DNA of 64,000 nucleotides from Thozetella sp. PMI_491 (Eukaryota > Ascomycota > Sordariomycetes > Chaetosphaeriales > Chaetosphaeriaceae): assembly GCA_021432635.1 (NCBI GenBank), contig MU270016.1, forward strand, positions 1,383,905 through 1,447,904, in the 5' to 3' direction. Below, piece after piece: positions 19,960 to 30,122 of this stretch. The notes under the pieces are model-generated. The model worked only from the letters and a program-made list of their open reading frames with translations. It searched no databases and had not been told where the DNA came from. A program made the position numbers and the translations under genes. How positions within the stretch are numbered: position 1 is the stretch's first letter; every line of letters begins with the position of its first letter.

Positions 19960-22528
19960 CTAATTCTTATCTTTACCTTTACCCTTATAGCCTACCGCCT
20001 CATTATTGTCTTCTCTTATATCTTCGGCTCTTGACGCTCTTTCTATTATCTCCGGTAGAGTCCTAGCTAGTTGATCGATTTTTCCGTATAATTTTCTCAA
20101 GGAATATCGGACTTCGCAGTCGTTAACATCATCTCGAGGATGAGACATCAAGGCAAGCTCCTCTAGTAGAATACGCACAACGACTTCACCGAACGCTTGA
20201 CGAAACGTATCAATATTGTTCGACCCAAAACGATATAAGAAAGTTGCTGCTATTGGGTTCCGATGCTTGAATTCTCTAAGCGTCGTCTCTGCCTTCTGAA
20301 TATCGGAACCATGAAGTTGGCGTCGTATTTTGATCGCTCGATACACTATTTGATCAATCACCGTTGCGGACTCAGATGAGAAAATGGCCTCATTACTACT
20401 GGCAGAATCGATTAGTATGGACTTTTTCTCCGGGGTAGAGTATACAGTTGGAAGTTGTGTCTTTGACACGAGCCACTTACTCCGAATCTAAACCTGCAGC
20501 TTGATAGTTGGCAGAGCGTGAGAATGATATCAAGTTGTTATCCGTAGTTGAGCTAGTTGTCCTGCTTGCGGATTCTGGTACCGAGGCCGAGGATCTTAAC
20601 TCGAGATTCGCTAAGTTATGAAAATATCTCAAAGTCAAAACGATTTGATGAAGACGTTTCTGGAATATCTTGCGGATCCAGAATCGGGCGAATAGAGACA
20701 ATTGCGTTGTCTTATTACTCGACCTTTCGAGTTTCCGCGCATGTATAAAATCCAGGGATTCTTTGTAAAGGATGTGCAGCTGATGTATCGTATAATTGGA
20801 CCGATTCCTGGAAAGCGTGAGGGAGAAAGTGTTCAAGTCAACCTGATATATGGTGTCGTGCAGTTCGACCGCATAAAGAATCAGGATAAACCCAACTCCG
20901 AGATCTCGCGCTTCGTCGCTTGAGGCAGAGCCATTTCTATACTTCCTCCAGAGCTTGGTTATTCGCTCGAAAGTTTGCTTCCACGCGAAATGTTTGCAGA
21001 GAGTAATCACATGTGGGTTTATGCATGTAATTTTCTCAAGGTCCTGGGAACAGGCCAGCAATAGGAGCATTGAAGCACAGTTTAAGCCAAAGAGTGTACC
21101 TTTTTCGTAGTTATCATCAAACGTGAAAGGAGTCGGTATGTTGACTTGTCGTTGAAACCTGTTTTGTGGCGACTCCGGATAATTAGGAATCTCCATATAG
21201 GTAAAGGGTAAAGAAGCAAGTATAGTTGTCATTTCAGCTGTCATGGATGGAAATAAATCGCTGTTTAGCCTTGAGCATAAAGTAAACAGTTGCAAACGGC
21301 CGGTTTCTATATCCGCCAGGGCTGGATGTTTAAGCTGGTCTTGAATCGGTATATAACTGTAGACCAAAAAGAAGGCATGCGGTTTGCTCCATCCTGGAAC
21401 TGTCAGTAGAGATTTTCTATTAGTGGTTATCTTCATACCTCTGAAAGGATCTAGCGACTCTAACTCGGGTTCAACACAAGCGGTCCAGAAGTTGTGCTTG
21501 AGGCTCTGGCATCTTCCACATGGGATTTCACCGTCGCACTGATTTCTCGTAAGCCCATACCTACTCGATGACATTTGTTCCCTTACCTTTTTTCTCTCAA
21601 TTTGGCACCGAAGACATGCCCTCGGGGCTCGTGGAGCACGTCGCATCCTTTTTGAAACTAAGCTTGGTTGTCCTTCGCTATTGCTTTGGGCTTGCGCGGC
21701 AAAGTCGGTCGGGAAGCAGACAAGGTAGTTAGTCGGTATTGCTGCTCGGCCCATATGTGGGCTGTTCGGCCTCTTTATTCCCAATTTCACTGGTGCTGGA
21801 TTGTGTTGCTCAGGATAGGGGATAGATATATCGTTAGACGATGCGGGTTTTGGCGCGATCCTTACTGTCCTTGATAACTTTGGTAGGCCCGTATACACCT
21901 CCTGAGATTTGCAGACGCGAGTAGCTAGTGGCACTAATGAACATGCGTCTACTCTTGGCACAAATAAGGTCTGAATGCCATTGGAGTCCTGCTGGCTCTC
22001 GTTGGCAGCGGAAAATGATCGATTAGTGCTGTGCATGCACGGCTGCACAGGGCTTAGAACTCGCTCAAGGTCATTCTCCGGCCCTAAAAGCCCATCCAAG
22101 ATATCGAATATACTAGTTTCCCCATTGCTCTGTGGTTGGCTATCTATCAAGCGTGGGATTTCGGCGTGTTGTTCCGTCATCTGCTGGACCCCGCCTGGGA
22201 CTGCCGCTGCGTCGGGTGCAGTATACTGCGGTGTCTTGGGGACACTGGTGAACTCCATGCTTCCAGTCAAGGGGCTGCGTGATTGTGGATATAACATCGA
22301 TCCAACCCAGTCCATGTCTTCAATCTGTGTGGACGACATGTCGCCAGACTGATAGTGCATTTGGGGGTGACTCGTGATGGAATTGGCGATTGGTGAAGCG
22401 TTGGCTTGTGGCAGACCTTCAGGTTGATCTCTAATGTCTGCAAATAGGTCTGGATTGCTGACAAGACGGCGTGGATCGATGAACTGTACCCGGGACGACC
22501 AAATATCTTGATCAGGCTGAGGCTCCAT
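19960..22528 (-). CDS. Zn2Cys6 transcription factor with internal zinc cluster
   Basis: Three exons: 21587-22528, 20481-21538 and 19960-20398 (introns 48 and 82 bp; the second has branch TACTAAT), 812 aa. An upstream in-frame TTG was ignored in favour of ATG 22528. The zinc cluster is rebuilt by removing intron 1, which interrupts it: CLRCQIERKK joined to CDGEIPCGRC (residues 305-324), then a sixth Cys in WTACVEPE. It is preceded by basic residues (KRMRRAPRAPR). Most fungal Zn2Cys6 factors carry the cluster near the N-terminus; here about 300 Ser/Pro/Gln-rich, probably disordered residues precede it. The C-terminal half is the helical regulatory region. A TATAAAGG lies about 180 bp upstream. 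The target genes are unknown; no obvious pathway genes adjoin it. Confidence 0.85.
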
Positions 22529-22707
22529 TGCGACGTGCAATTTGACTGAAGTGAGGATAGGCTGGCTGGATCGCACAGTTGTAGTGAGGTTGAAGGAGAA
22601 CAAGTTAATTTCAGGAGTAGAACCGAAGATTGTACCAAGAAGAAGGGGAGTCAAGGCCGAGTTGGTGGGGAAGCTTGGTTGTTAGGCTCAAGGTATCGGA
22701 GGCTCTA

Positions 22708-22715
22708 CCTTTATA
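22708..22715 (-). promoter_or_regulatory. TATA-like box of the internal-zinc-cluster regulator
   Basis: TATAAAGG on the minus strand, about 180 bp before the ATG at 22528. Distance and orientation fit a core promoter with a leader of about 150 nt. Confidence 0.35.
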
Positions 22716-23724
22716 CCTGTAGTATTCCGTGCTGGCAGAAGGCTCCTACGAAGCTACGGCCAATAGAAAAGGAGAAGAGATTCCGGCGCCAATTCCAGTT
22801 TAGCGGCCTACGGTTGACTGGGTAATGTAAGAGGCACAGCATTCCAAAGGCAGCCTGTTAGAGGATGCCCTCGAGAATACGGTCGCCCGATCAAGCCTAG
22901 TTTCGTATTGTGCAACATGACTCCTGAAGAGGGGAGAATATCGGACAGCCAATGAGAGCCCAACCATCGTTCCCAGTCGCTCAATATGGTGAATTGAAAC
23001 CCTCCGGGTTTCGTTCGCTGGTGAGGTGGCGATTTGGCAGCGTGGATGTAGAGTTCACAGTTCCGTGCCAACCAATGCGTGGAGATCGCTCGAGGTTCCG
23101 GTGCCTAAACTGGCATGCTGCCCTCTTCCCGGGTGCTGATGACCGGTTGAGATGGAAGATACGGATGAATTATAAATGCATGCTACTTAGAATATGGTTA
23201 GGGAGCGTTTGCATTCACCTCACTGTTACGCTCCCATCGACACAAAAAGACGTTTCATGCTACTGCTATTACTTGGACACAATATCAGCCCTTGGTATGC
23301 GTCCACCCCCAGAGCGTTGTGACTCTAGAATTTGCGCAACTAATTGGATTCTAGATTCTACTTCTGGCAACAGTAACATGCCTGAAAAAAACTCCCCACC
23401 CCAGGATGACCTTCTTCTCGGAGTCGGAACCTGGGCTAATGCGAGTCACCACGGTCTGTATCCTCGCACGATGGAATTGAGTCAGGGGGGAGACCGAGAG
23501 TCTGGGGAGAAGAGCGGTCTACAGCACAAGACTATGAAGCAGAAGAAGAAAAAGCGGACTTATAAAGCCTGACAAAACTTGTGTTACAAATCGGCGGGCT
23601 ATATGTGATTCTCAAGTGTGGCATGGAGTGAGCATCTTCAGGGGCAGACTATGTTGGTGCTGAGCCATATGACCAACTGCGGCCCTTTAATTACCTGCCA
23701 AAACAAAGCGTAGCAAATTTACTC

Positions 23725-23917
23725 AAGGCGGCTGTCGTTCACTAGTGTAACTAGTTCACTAGCCCAAGGTTGGGATGGGGCAGCCGCAACCCCGGCTGAG
23801 GCATATGGTACCAGCACACTATCTATTGCTGCTCGGTGTTGGGATTGCGGTAAACGACAGTCTCGCACCAGCTGTTTTCGACAGCCCTAACACCAGGCTT
23901 TTGTGTTTATCTGTAAT
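23725..23917. repeat. foldback repeat element, copy A
   Basis: About 190 bp, with a second copy at 28394-28588. Shared landmarks in order: CAAGG..GGCTRTCGTTCA, GGGGCAGCCGCAACCCCGGC, TATGGTAC, a GTGTTG arm, AACGACAG, and the opposing AACACCA arm, ending TTTRTCTGTAAT/TTTATTTGTAAT. Two internal inverted repeats are visible: CAGCC..GGCTG around a CAACC core, and a longer stem from about 23836 (GGTGTTGGGATTG) to about 23895 (CCCTAACACC). It probably is a small non-autonomous mobile element or its remnant; target-site duplications were not identified. Confidence 0.6.
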
Positions 23918-24089
23918 CCCCCCAGTCCCCCTAAGTGTCTACAAATCCCTTAAAACCCATTCTAAGGGGTAGTAATATAGACATAGTAATGATTATTAGG
24001 GTTAAGATCAAAGAGATTAAAGAGCAGATATTACTGTATTACCAGAGGTGGCTGATAGCCAGTCTCATTCTCTAGTTTCTATGTATCAA

Positions 24090-25567
24090 TTAAAATGCGC
24101 CTCCCCACAGCAACAATACGATCGCCTGGACGCAGATCATAACTAGACTCGGAGCGAGCCGCAGCCCGGCAAGTGATTTCGTCCCGCCAGGGTAGACGGT
24201 TTTCCCCTGGCATGTGTACAGGCCGCCCAGGGTTCCATTCCAATGCATTGCGTCCAGGACCGAGCAATCGAATGTCGGGTCGGTCGAGTTGACAATGGTC
24301 TGGCCAAGTACCGTGTTCACGCGGAATTGTCGGCTGCTGTGGGTGTTCGTCAGCAAATTGCTCCTTCCGCCGATAGATGTAGCACGGGGCTACGTATGGC
24401 GGTGGACTTACAACCATGAATTATCAAATGCGCCGGAGAATACCATGGACGACACATTCAGTGTTGTTGCTCCTATCCCGGTAGTGATGTTGGCGCTGTT
24501 CAATAGCGGGTTCTCGGTGATCTCGATGCTCTGCCATGCCTCGCCCTGGTCGTCCAACGCGTACGAGTGCGGAGGCAGCGAGACGCTCGTAAGCTGCGGG
24601 TTGTTCTGGATCTGAACCCTATGGAGCCGGTGGATGTTGGCGAGGTTGAGCTTAGAAAACGTATTCCCGTTCAAGAAGACACTGTCGATTGTGATGTCGG
24701 GGATGCCCACGTACCGACACCCGGATGCGTGGAATGTCTGGATCTTGGCCTGCGCCGACATGTACTGGAAATTGAGAAACCCGTCGCCCTGGATCTCCAG
24801 TGAGTCGATCTGCCCGCCGTACAGCTGCAGGCTATGGAGACCGGGCACGCCGCCGATGAAGACGCTCGGGATATACCCGTCGACGCCCAGCTCAATAAAC
24901 GACGCCGTTAGCCCGACGGCGCGAACCTCGAACGTGCTCCCCACCCGCTGTATCTTGGGCAAGGAGAGAGAGCGCAGCTGGTTGGCCCACGCGAGACGAA
25001 AGCTCCCTGCGGATGCTAGTAGGGGCAAGGAGAGATTCTGCAGCGAAGGGAGCCCGTATAGCACAAGCTCGCCGCCCACGGTCGCGAGACTCGGAAAAGC
25101 CACGGCCGTGAGGCTGGGAAGGTTACTTAGATTTAATCTATCTGCTACCGACGTCAGGGACGGTGCGGACAGCTCGGTCGGCCCGGAGCAGTTATGGTCG
25201 TCGTAATTGCTCTTCAGCTCGTCTGGGCTGTAGAGGCTCGGCAGGTCTGGCGTGAGCTGGCCCGTGGTCGTATTCGCAACGCATTCCTCGCTGGTTAGGC
25301 GACCCTGGATGGTCTCGATACCGTTGAGGACGATTTTAGAGACGGCGTTGGTTGCCAAGACGACGTCCCCGGTTATGTTCGCGCAACTGTTGATCGCATC
25401 AGCATCGTCCTGCGTAACAATACGCGTGGGCCCGCAAGTCGTCGCGCTACCCGCTAGTACAGCACCTGTGTGCCGTTCATCACCGAGTCAGCCGCACGAT
25501 TCGCTACCTTTAACAAAGCACCTTGGGCCTACATACCCGCAAAGATGGCTACGGGCGCTACACGCAT
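24090..25567 (-). CDS. ECM33-like GPI-anchored cell-wall protein
   Basis: Three exons: 25537-25567, 24412-25465 and 24090-24336 (introns 71 and 75 bp, GTATGT/ACAG and GTAAGT/ACAG), 443 aa. A 31-bp first exon starts the signal peptide MRVAPVAIFAGAVLAGSA. The body is the receptor-L/leucine-rich-like domain of the Ecm33/Sps2 family: repeated turns such as LSNLPSLTAVAFPSLATVGG, ELVLYGLPSLQNLSLPLL and LRSLSLPKIQRVGSTFEV. Many N-glycosylation sites are present. The Cys near the N-terminus (TTCGPTRIVTQDDADAINSC) match the family. The C-terminus is hydrophobic (MICVQAIVLLLWGGAF), suiting a GPI signal. Family members maintain cell-wall integrity and fungal surface structure. The 31-bp first exon is easy to miss, and without it the protein seems to lack export. 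Confidence 0.9.
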
Positions 25568-27099
25568 CTTTCCAGCGATGTTCGTTAGCGTTGATCGGTG
25601 GTGGGCGGTCAGGCGGGATGAGAGAGCAGATGGCCCACTAATTAGGAAAGGAGGCCCGCGACAAGCCAGACCGTTTGCTCTACCAGGGCCCTCCAGGTTG
25701 GCACATTCAGACCCGCGGGAAGTTAGCGGCAGCGGGCTTAGCGTAACTTTAAAGCTAAATAAGAATGCTTGTCAAGCGCTAATTTGTCCTTCCCGCAACC
25801 TTCCGGCGTTGCCGCATTGGGCCTTCATTTCCGAGAATAGGGCTGGCCGAGCACGGTCGCCATTGGCTTCTTGCACTAGGCCAAAGCAGATGGGGCCGAA
25901 CTAGCTGGCCCCTGATACAACAACGAACCAACAGTTGCATTCTAAGGGTATCTATGTAGTAAACAGCGAACCAACAGTCGTATCCTGAGTTGCCAAGCCC
26001 CGAAAAGGGTATTGATGTATTAGCCCGGTGAGTCTGCGACCAATGGCTTGAAGCACCATGGGCATGCTACTATTTCATTACTGTACACCTTATCGCAACT
26101 TAAGGGTAGGCTAACTACTTAGGTAATTACTGATTGATACCACGAGCGGGAATGAAACCGCCTAAAGGCCACAGATAGAGATGACCTATAGTCTTACAAG
26201 CCAGTATAACATTGGTAGAGAGCAAGAGAGTAACCGCCTATACCGGTACCTTCCAGTGTCGGGATAGCCCAATTTGCACGGCCTCGGCACAATTCGGAAC
26301 GCCGGGTACGCACGCAGGGCTTTTACTTACCAGGCGGATAGCACCGCCGCAGGTTTCAAGCACATGCTGCAAAGGCTTGGCTTCGCCATCCGCATATCGA
26401 GCAGAATGTCCGACCAGGGGCCCTAGTTGCTCGCTGAAGGCCTTACCACTATCGATGTGCTGGTAGAATTTTTCACATCACCATGCAAGACGAGTGACCA
26501 TACCGATAGTCGTTATTGCCAGGAGAAAGAAAAGATCCAATATTGTCAAGTCAGGCAGCTCTCCCGGGACGGTTTGATGCTTAGTCGGCTTATGATGCTC
26601 TCCCTGATCCAGGATGGGGGCCAGCCTGGTGTGGTGTGCTGAGGATGGGGATTTCTGTTTTCTTTCTTTTTTCTTTTTGGAGTAGAAGGCCTAGAGGAAT
26701 AGCAAGTTGGCCAGGCGCATATAGCAGATATATTTTATTGCCTCTCCTCATAGGTACCTTAAGCCCTAGGAACAGGGTACTGGCCACGAAAACTACAGGC
26801 GCGTAGTCTGGGCCACCTTATAAAGAAATTCTAGGCTTCCCTACACCGTAACTAGGATAGCTAGAGGTGACCCTATGCCGCGTCATTTTAGGTTGAGCCT
26901 ATCGCATGGACGCATCAACATAAGCCACTGAGGTGGCTTAACTGCTAAAAAAGACAACCCGCCTCAGCCACTTTTAGCACTCAAATACCAGGATCGAGGT
27001 GTTATAAGTATATATCAGCCTCTGGGCTATAGGAATAATTATTACTCTTATTATTCTATAAAGTAATAAAAGTAGTTATTACTCTAGCTACTTTGAGGA

Positions 27100-27162
27100 A
27101 AGTAACCTAATATTTAAAACTATAGTCTTTATCTAGTTAGATTAGTTAACCTTTACTCTTTA
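27100..27162. repeat. degenerate direct repeat, left copy
   Basis: Shares AAGTAAC, then TATTTAAAACTATAGTCTTT/TATATAAAACTATAGTCTTT, then an AT-rich part ending CTTTACTCTTTA/CTTTACTTTTTA, with 27952-28014. Offset 852 bp, same orientation, differing mostly by C/T changes. Confidence 0.6.
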
Positions 27163-27951
27163 CGCTATAGTCTGGTCAGGTCTGTCCTAGCCGGCGGTAC
27201 GCTGGGCGAGGTTTCCTGAACAGCTGTAATCATTATCGTTGTTGAAGCCTTGCTTTACCTAGATATGGGTATGTGTGTGGATAATACGTGTTGACTAAGT
27301 AGTAAGTAAAGTATGTGTAATGAACCTTGATTCCTTTAGCTATAGAGCGGCTAACTGTATCTACTTATAAGAGTAGTCTATTGTGATTCCTGTTACTAGT
27401 AGGGAGTCCCTTAGCATCCTGACGGTAATGTGTGACACTGTACGCAGGGAGGTTCCTAGTAGGAGCATAGGAAGCCCTCACGACGTTGTTGCTCTCTATA
27501 TTGTCGAGGAAGCCAGGCCTGTTAAAGGTGAACTGTAATATAAAGCTTTATTTTAATAAAAAGCGTTTAATTGTAAGGCCCCAGAGCATACAGCCTTACA
27601 ATAGGGCACGCAGCCGCAAGCAGAACCTGGAAGGTTCACGAGTAAGGGATAACCGCCAGTATGACTCCAGTATAGGCTGCAACCCGCCTAGGAGTGAGGC
27701 AGGAAACACAGGGGATTCGTAGCCGAGTCAGGACCGAATCTAGGAAGAGAACCCTTCACCTGTATAAGTAGGAACCTTAAGGGCCTTAAAACTGAGGACC
27801 TTAAGGATCAGTCTCTGTTACAGCCTTAGCGCTAGCAGCTGAATATATTCCCCTTCTCGTGGCCGAGCTTCCACCCCCTGAGACCTGCCTAGGGCATTAC
27901 AATTTATTAGATTTAGTTAATATACCCTATTAAATAGATTAAACCTATAAA

Positions 27952-28014
27952 AAGTAACTTGATATATAAAACTATAGTCTTTACCTAAGAAGATAATTAA
28001 TCTTTACTTTTTAG
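27952..28014. repeat. degenerate direct repeat, right copy
   Basis: Partner of 27100-27162. The pair brackets about 790 bp that include a less AT-rich island, as would the ends of a small inserted element. No boundary dinucleotides or target duplications could be confirmed. Confidence 0.55.
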
Positions 28015-28393
28015 TAATTAATCTAATTCTTAAGATATACTCTTATACCAAGATATCATATGCCTTATTAATTATTTACTCTACGCCTTCTACCCTCTTT
28101 ACCTTAGGAAAGAACCCCCTTACTCATTAGACCGCTAACCCTATAATACCCCAGTGTTACAACATTTCAGTGCCTCCTCAATCTATACGTATTGCAATGG
28201 GGTCAATTTCTACGCCTACTTTTTAGCCTTATCAATCAGTTACTACTCTTTTTACTGAAGGAAAGCTCCGACAAAATTATTATCGCGGTAAGCCGCTATT
28301 ATCACATCAGGAAGAAGGGAGATTTCCTAGCAGCAGGATATAGGAAGGATAATGGCAGACGTCACTTATTTATAAAACTCTAGAGGGCTGTTC

Positions 28394-28588
28394 AAGGACT
28401 GGCTATCGTTCATTAGTTGCAACGAGGTCTGCTAGCCCGGAGTTGGGATTGGGGCAGCCGCAACCCCGGCTGAGGTATATGGTACTGTACCAACATACTA
28501 CCTCAGTGTTGAGACTATCGAAAACGACAGCCCCGCGCCAGCTAAAAACGACATTCTCAACACCAAGTTTTAGTCTTTATTTGTAATA
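28394..28588. repeat. foldback repeat element, copy B
   Basis: Same orientation as copy A at 23725-23917 and roughly 75-80% alike by eye. Its long stem (GTGTTGAGACTATCG against GACATTCTCAACACC) differs in sequence from copy A's stem, yet both arms changed together, so pairing is kept. Confidence 0.6.
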
Positions 28589-29002
28589 TACATTCAGTGG
28601 AATGTGCAGAAATCTTTCCGGGTACCTTAGCAGGTTGACCGCCGACAGCGCTCTCACCTCCAAGTTCTTGTAGTGCTGTGAGAAACATTGTAGCAGAGCC
28701 ACACATCCAAGTGAGGCTCATGCCCATAGAGTCTTGCCTAGCTTTCCGGGGCCTGGATCATAAGTTTGACCAATTCGTCATGAGCAATAGTCTGGCTCGG
28801 AGATTCATGTATGTCGAGATCGATTCCGGGCAAGGATGCAACTACCGCGCGCCTGGATCTGGACAGCGGCCGGGACGCACTTCTACTCGATAGGTCAATG
28901 GAATGCCTGTCTTGCTGCTACGGCGCGGAACCATATGCGCGAGTCATGAATGTCGGCAGAGACGGTACACCCGAGCGCATTGTGCGTAATATGATGAGAA
29001 CA

Positions 29003-30122
29003 CTAGCTCCCACTGGTAGGTATGATAGTAGTAGCATCCGCAGCCAAAGCTTTATAGTTGTCCAGGCTTCGTGTTGCATTGGTAGCAGTACTGGGAAGTC
29101 GTGTTAGCAGTAAAACTGGGAAACAAAGACGGAACTTCACTGTATTTCTTACTTCTCGTTTATGACCATCGCCATGCCAGATTCGCAGTGCTTGGCCTGG
29201 GCACAGTAAATCCAAATCGGAGTGGTGTTGTTGATTTGAATCGTGTAGGTAGGGATAGAACCGGCGGCCGCCACAAACATGAATCCAGAATGGATTCCCG
29301 TGACTCCTGTTATGTGTAGTCCGATCGGTTGACACGGCTGGTCAAAGGTAGACTGCGTTACAGTATGATTCCCGCCCAAGAACTGGAACTGCACCATGTC
29401 ACCCACTCCCACATTAATGTTATTTGGCGTGTAGGTCAATGCACTCGAGGTTCCGACTTGGACAATGGTAACTTTGCCAGCTGTTGTACCAGTATTAGCG
29501 CTAGACGCCGTGAAAAACTATTGCCCAAAACTTACATCCTGGCGTAGCGGAGGCAGCCGTACTGGAGGTTGACGACGTTGGTGATTTTGACGATATCGAG
29601 GACTGGCTGCTAGAGGCCGCTGACGTAGTACCTGTGCCTGTAGGAGGTGGCGAGGTGCTACTACGACACATGTAAGCGTGGCCCTTCCAGTCCAGAGCTT
29701 AAATGTGCAGATACATGCCTTGAAGTCGCAGACGAGCTGCTCCCTGACGCCGGCGTCGCATTGCTAACAGCGTCACTGGCATTGTTTCTGTTCGACAGAC
29801 CAACTGCCAAGCCAGCTCCAATGGCGATGGCCAGGATGACCACAGACAGCAAAGCTAAGCCAGCCCAGAACACTGTGGCTGAAACTCCCAAGATGCGCTT
29901 CTGTCTAGGGTCTCGAGCCGGTAGAGGAAGCACGTAAGGACGCTTCTCATTCTCGTTTCCCGTGTCCGCGATGTATTTCCCGCCATCGCTGTCCTGGAAG
30001 GTGCGAACATACTCGAGTCCGCTATGCGGGACAACCTCTGGAGGGCTGTTGCGCTCTGTGGGCTGCGCAGATGCCAGCTCCGGGCCATAGCTCTGCTGGA
30101 GCCCAGAGCGATGCCTGTCCAT
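29003..30122 (-). CDS. membrane-anchored extracellular cupredoxin
   Basis: Four exons: 29719-30122, 29536-29657, 29153-29480 and 29003-29090, 313 aa in phase. Intron 1 (61 bp) best fits a GC-AG intron (AG|GCATGT...GTAG); introns 2 and 3 are GTAAGT/ACAG and GTAAGA/CCCAG with a CTGCTAAC branch. Residues 1-76 are hydrophilic and cytosolic; 77-107 form one TM helix (VFWAGLALLSVVILAIAIGA) after a basic DPRQKR. A Ser/Thr-rich linker follows, then the cupredoxin domain (NINVGVGDMVQFQFLGGNHT, a CAQAKHCESGM loop). Type-1 copper ligands appear complete: His in GGNHT, Cys in YCAQ, His in AKHC and Met in SGM. Most fungal relatives are secreted serine-rich proteins with a cleaved signal; this one is a type II membrane protein. 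Its electron partner is unknown. Confidence 0.85.

Larger units (their letters stand above)
22529..24089. other. intergenic region upstream of the internal-zinc-cluster regulator
   Basis: Holds the regulator's promoter and foldback repeat copy A. A 206-codon plus-strand frame (22952-23572) has a Lys-rich end but no domain or homolog-like pattern; I do not call it. Confidence 0.4.
25568..29002. other. 3.4-kb gene desert, AT-rich in the centre
   Basis: No convincing gene. From about 26990 to 28390 the sequence is markedly AT-rich, with a pair of degenerate direct repeats and a less AT-rich island at about 27520-27900. Stops saturate all frames. It resembles decayed transposon sequence, possibly mutated by repeat-induced point mutation; no transposase or reverse-transcriptase motif survives that I can read. 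A T/C-rich tract lies at 26653-26681. Confidence 0.5.

Noticed and set aside
22952-23572. 206-codon plus-strand open frame upstream of the internal-zinc-cluster regulator
   Set aside because: No domain, mixed composition and a run of Lys at the end; it lies in a promoter region and partly opposes another frame. Length alone is not enough.
23725-28588. Reading the two foldback copies as LTRs of one retrotransposon
   Set aside because: They are 4.7 kb apart but an intact ECM33-like gene lies between, and no reverse transcriptase, integrase or primer-binding site is visible.
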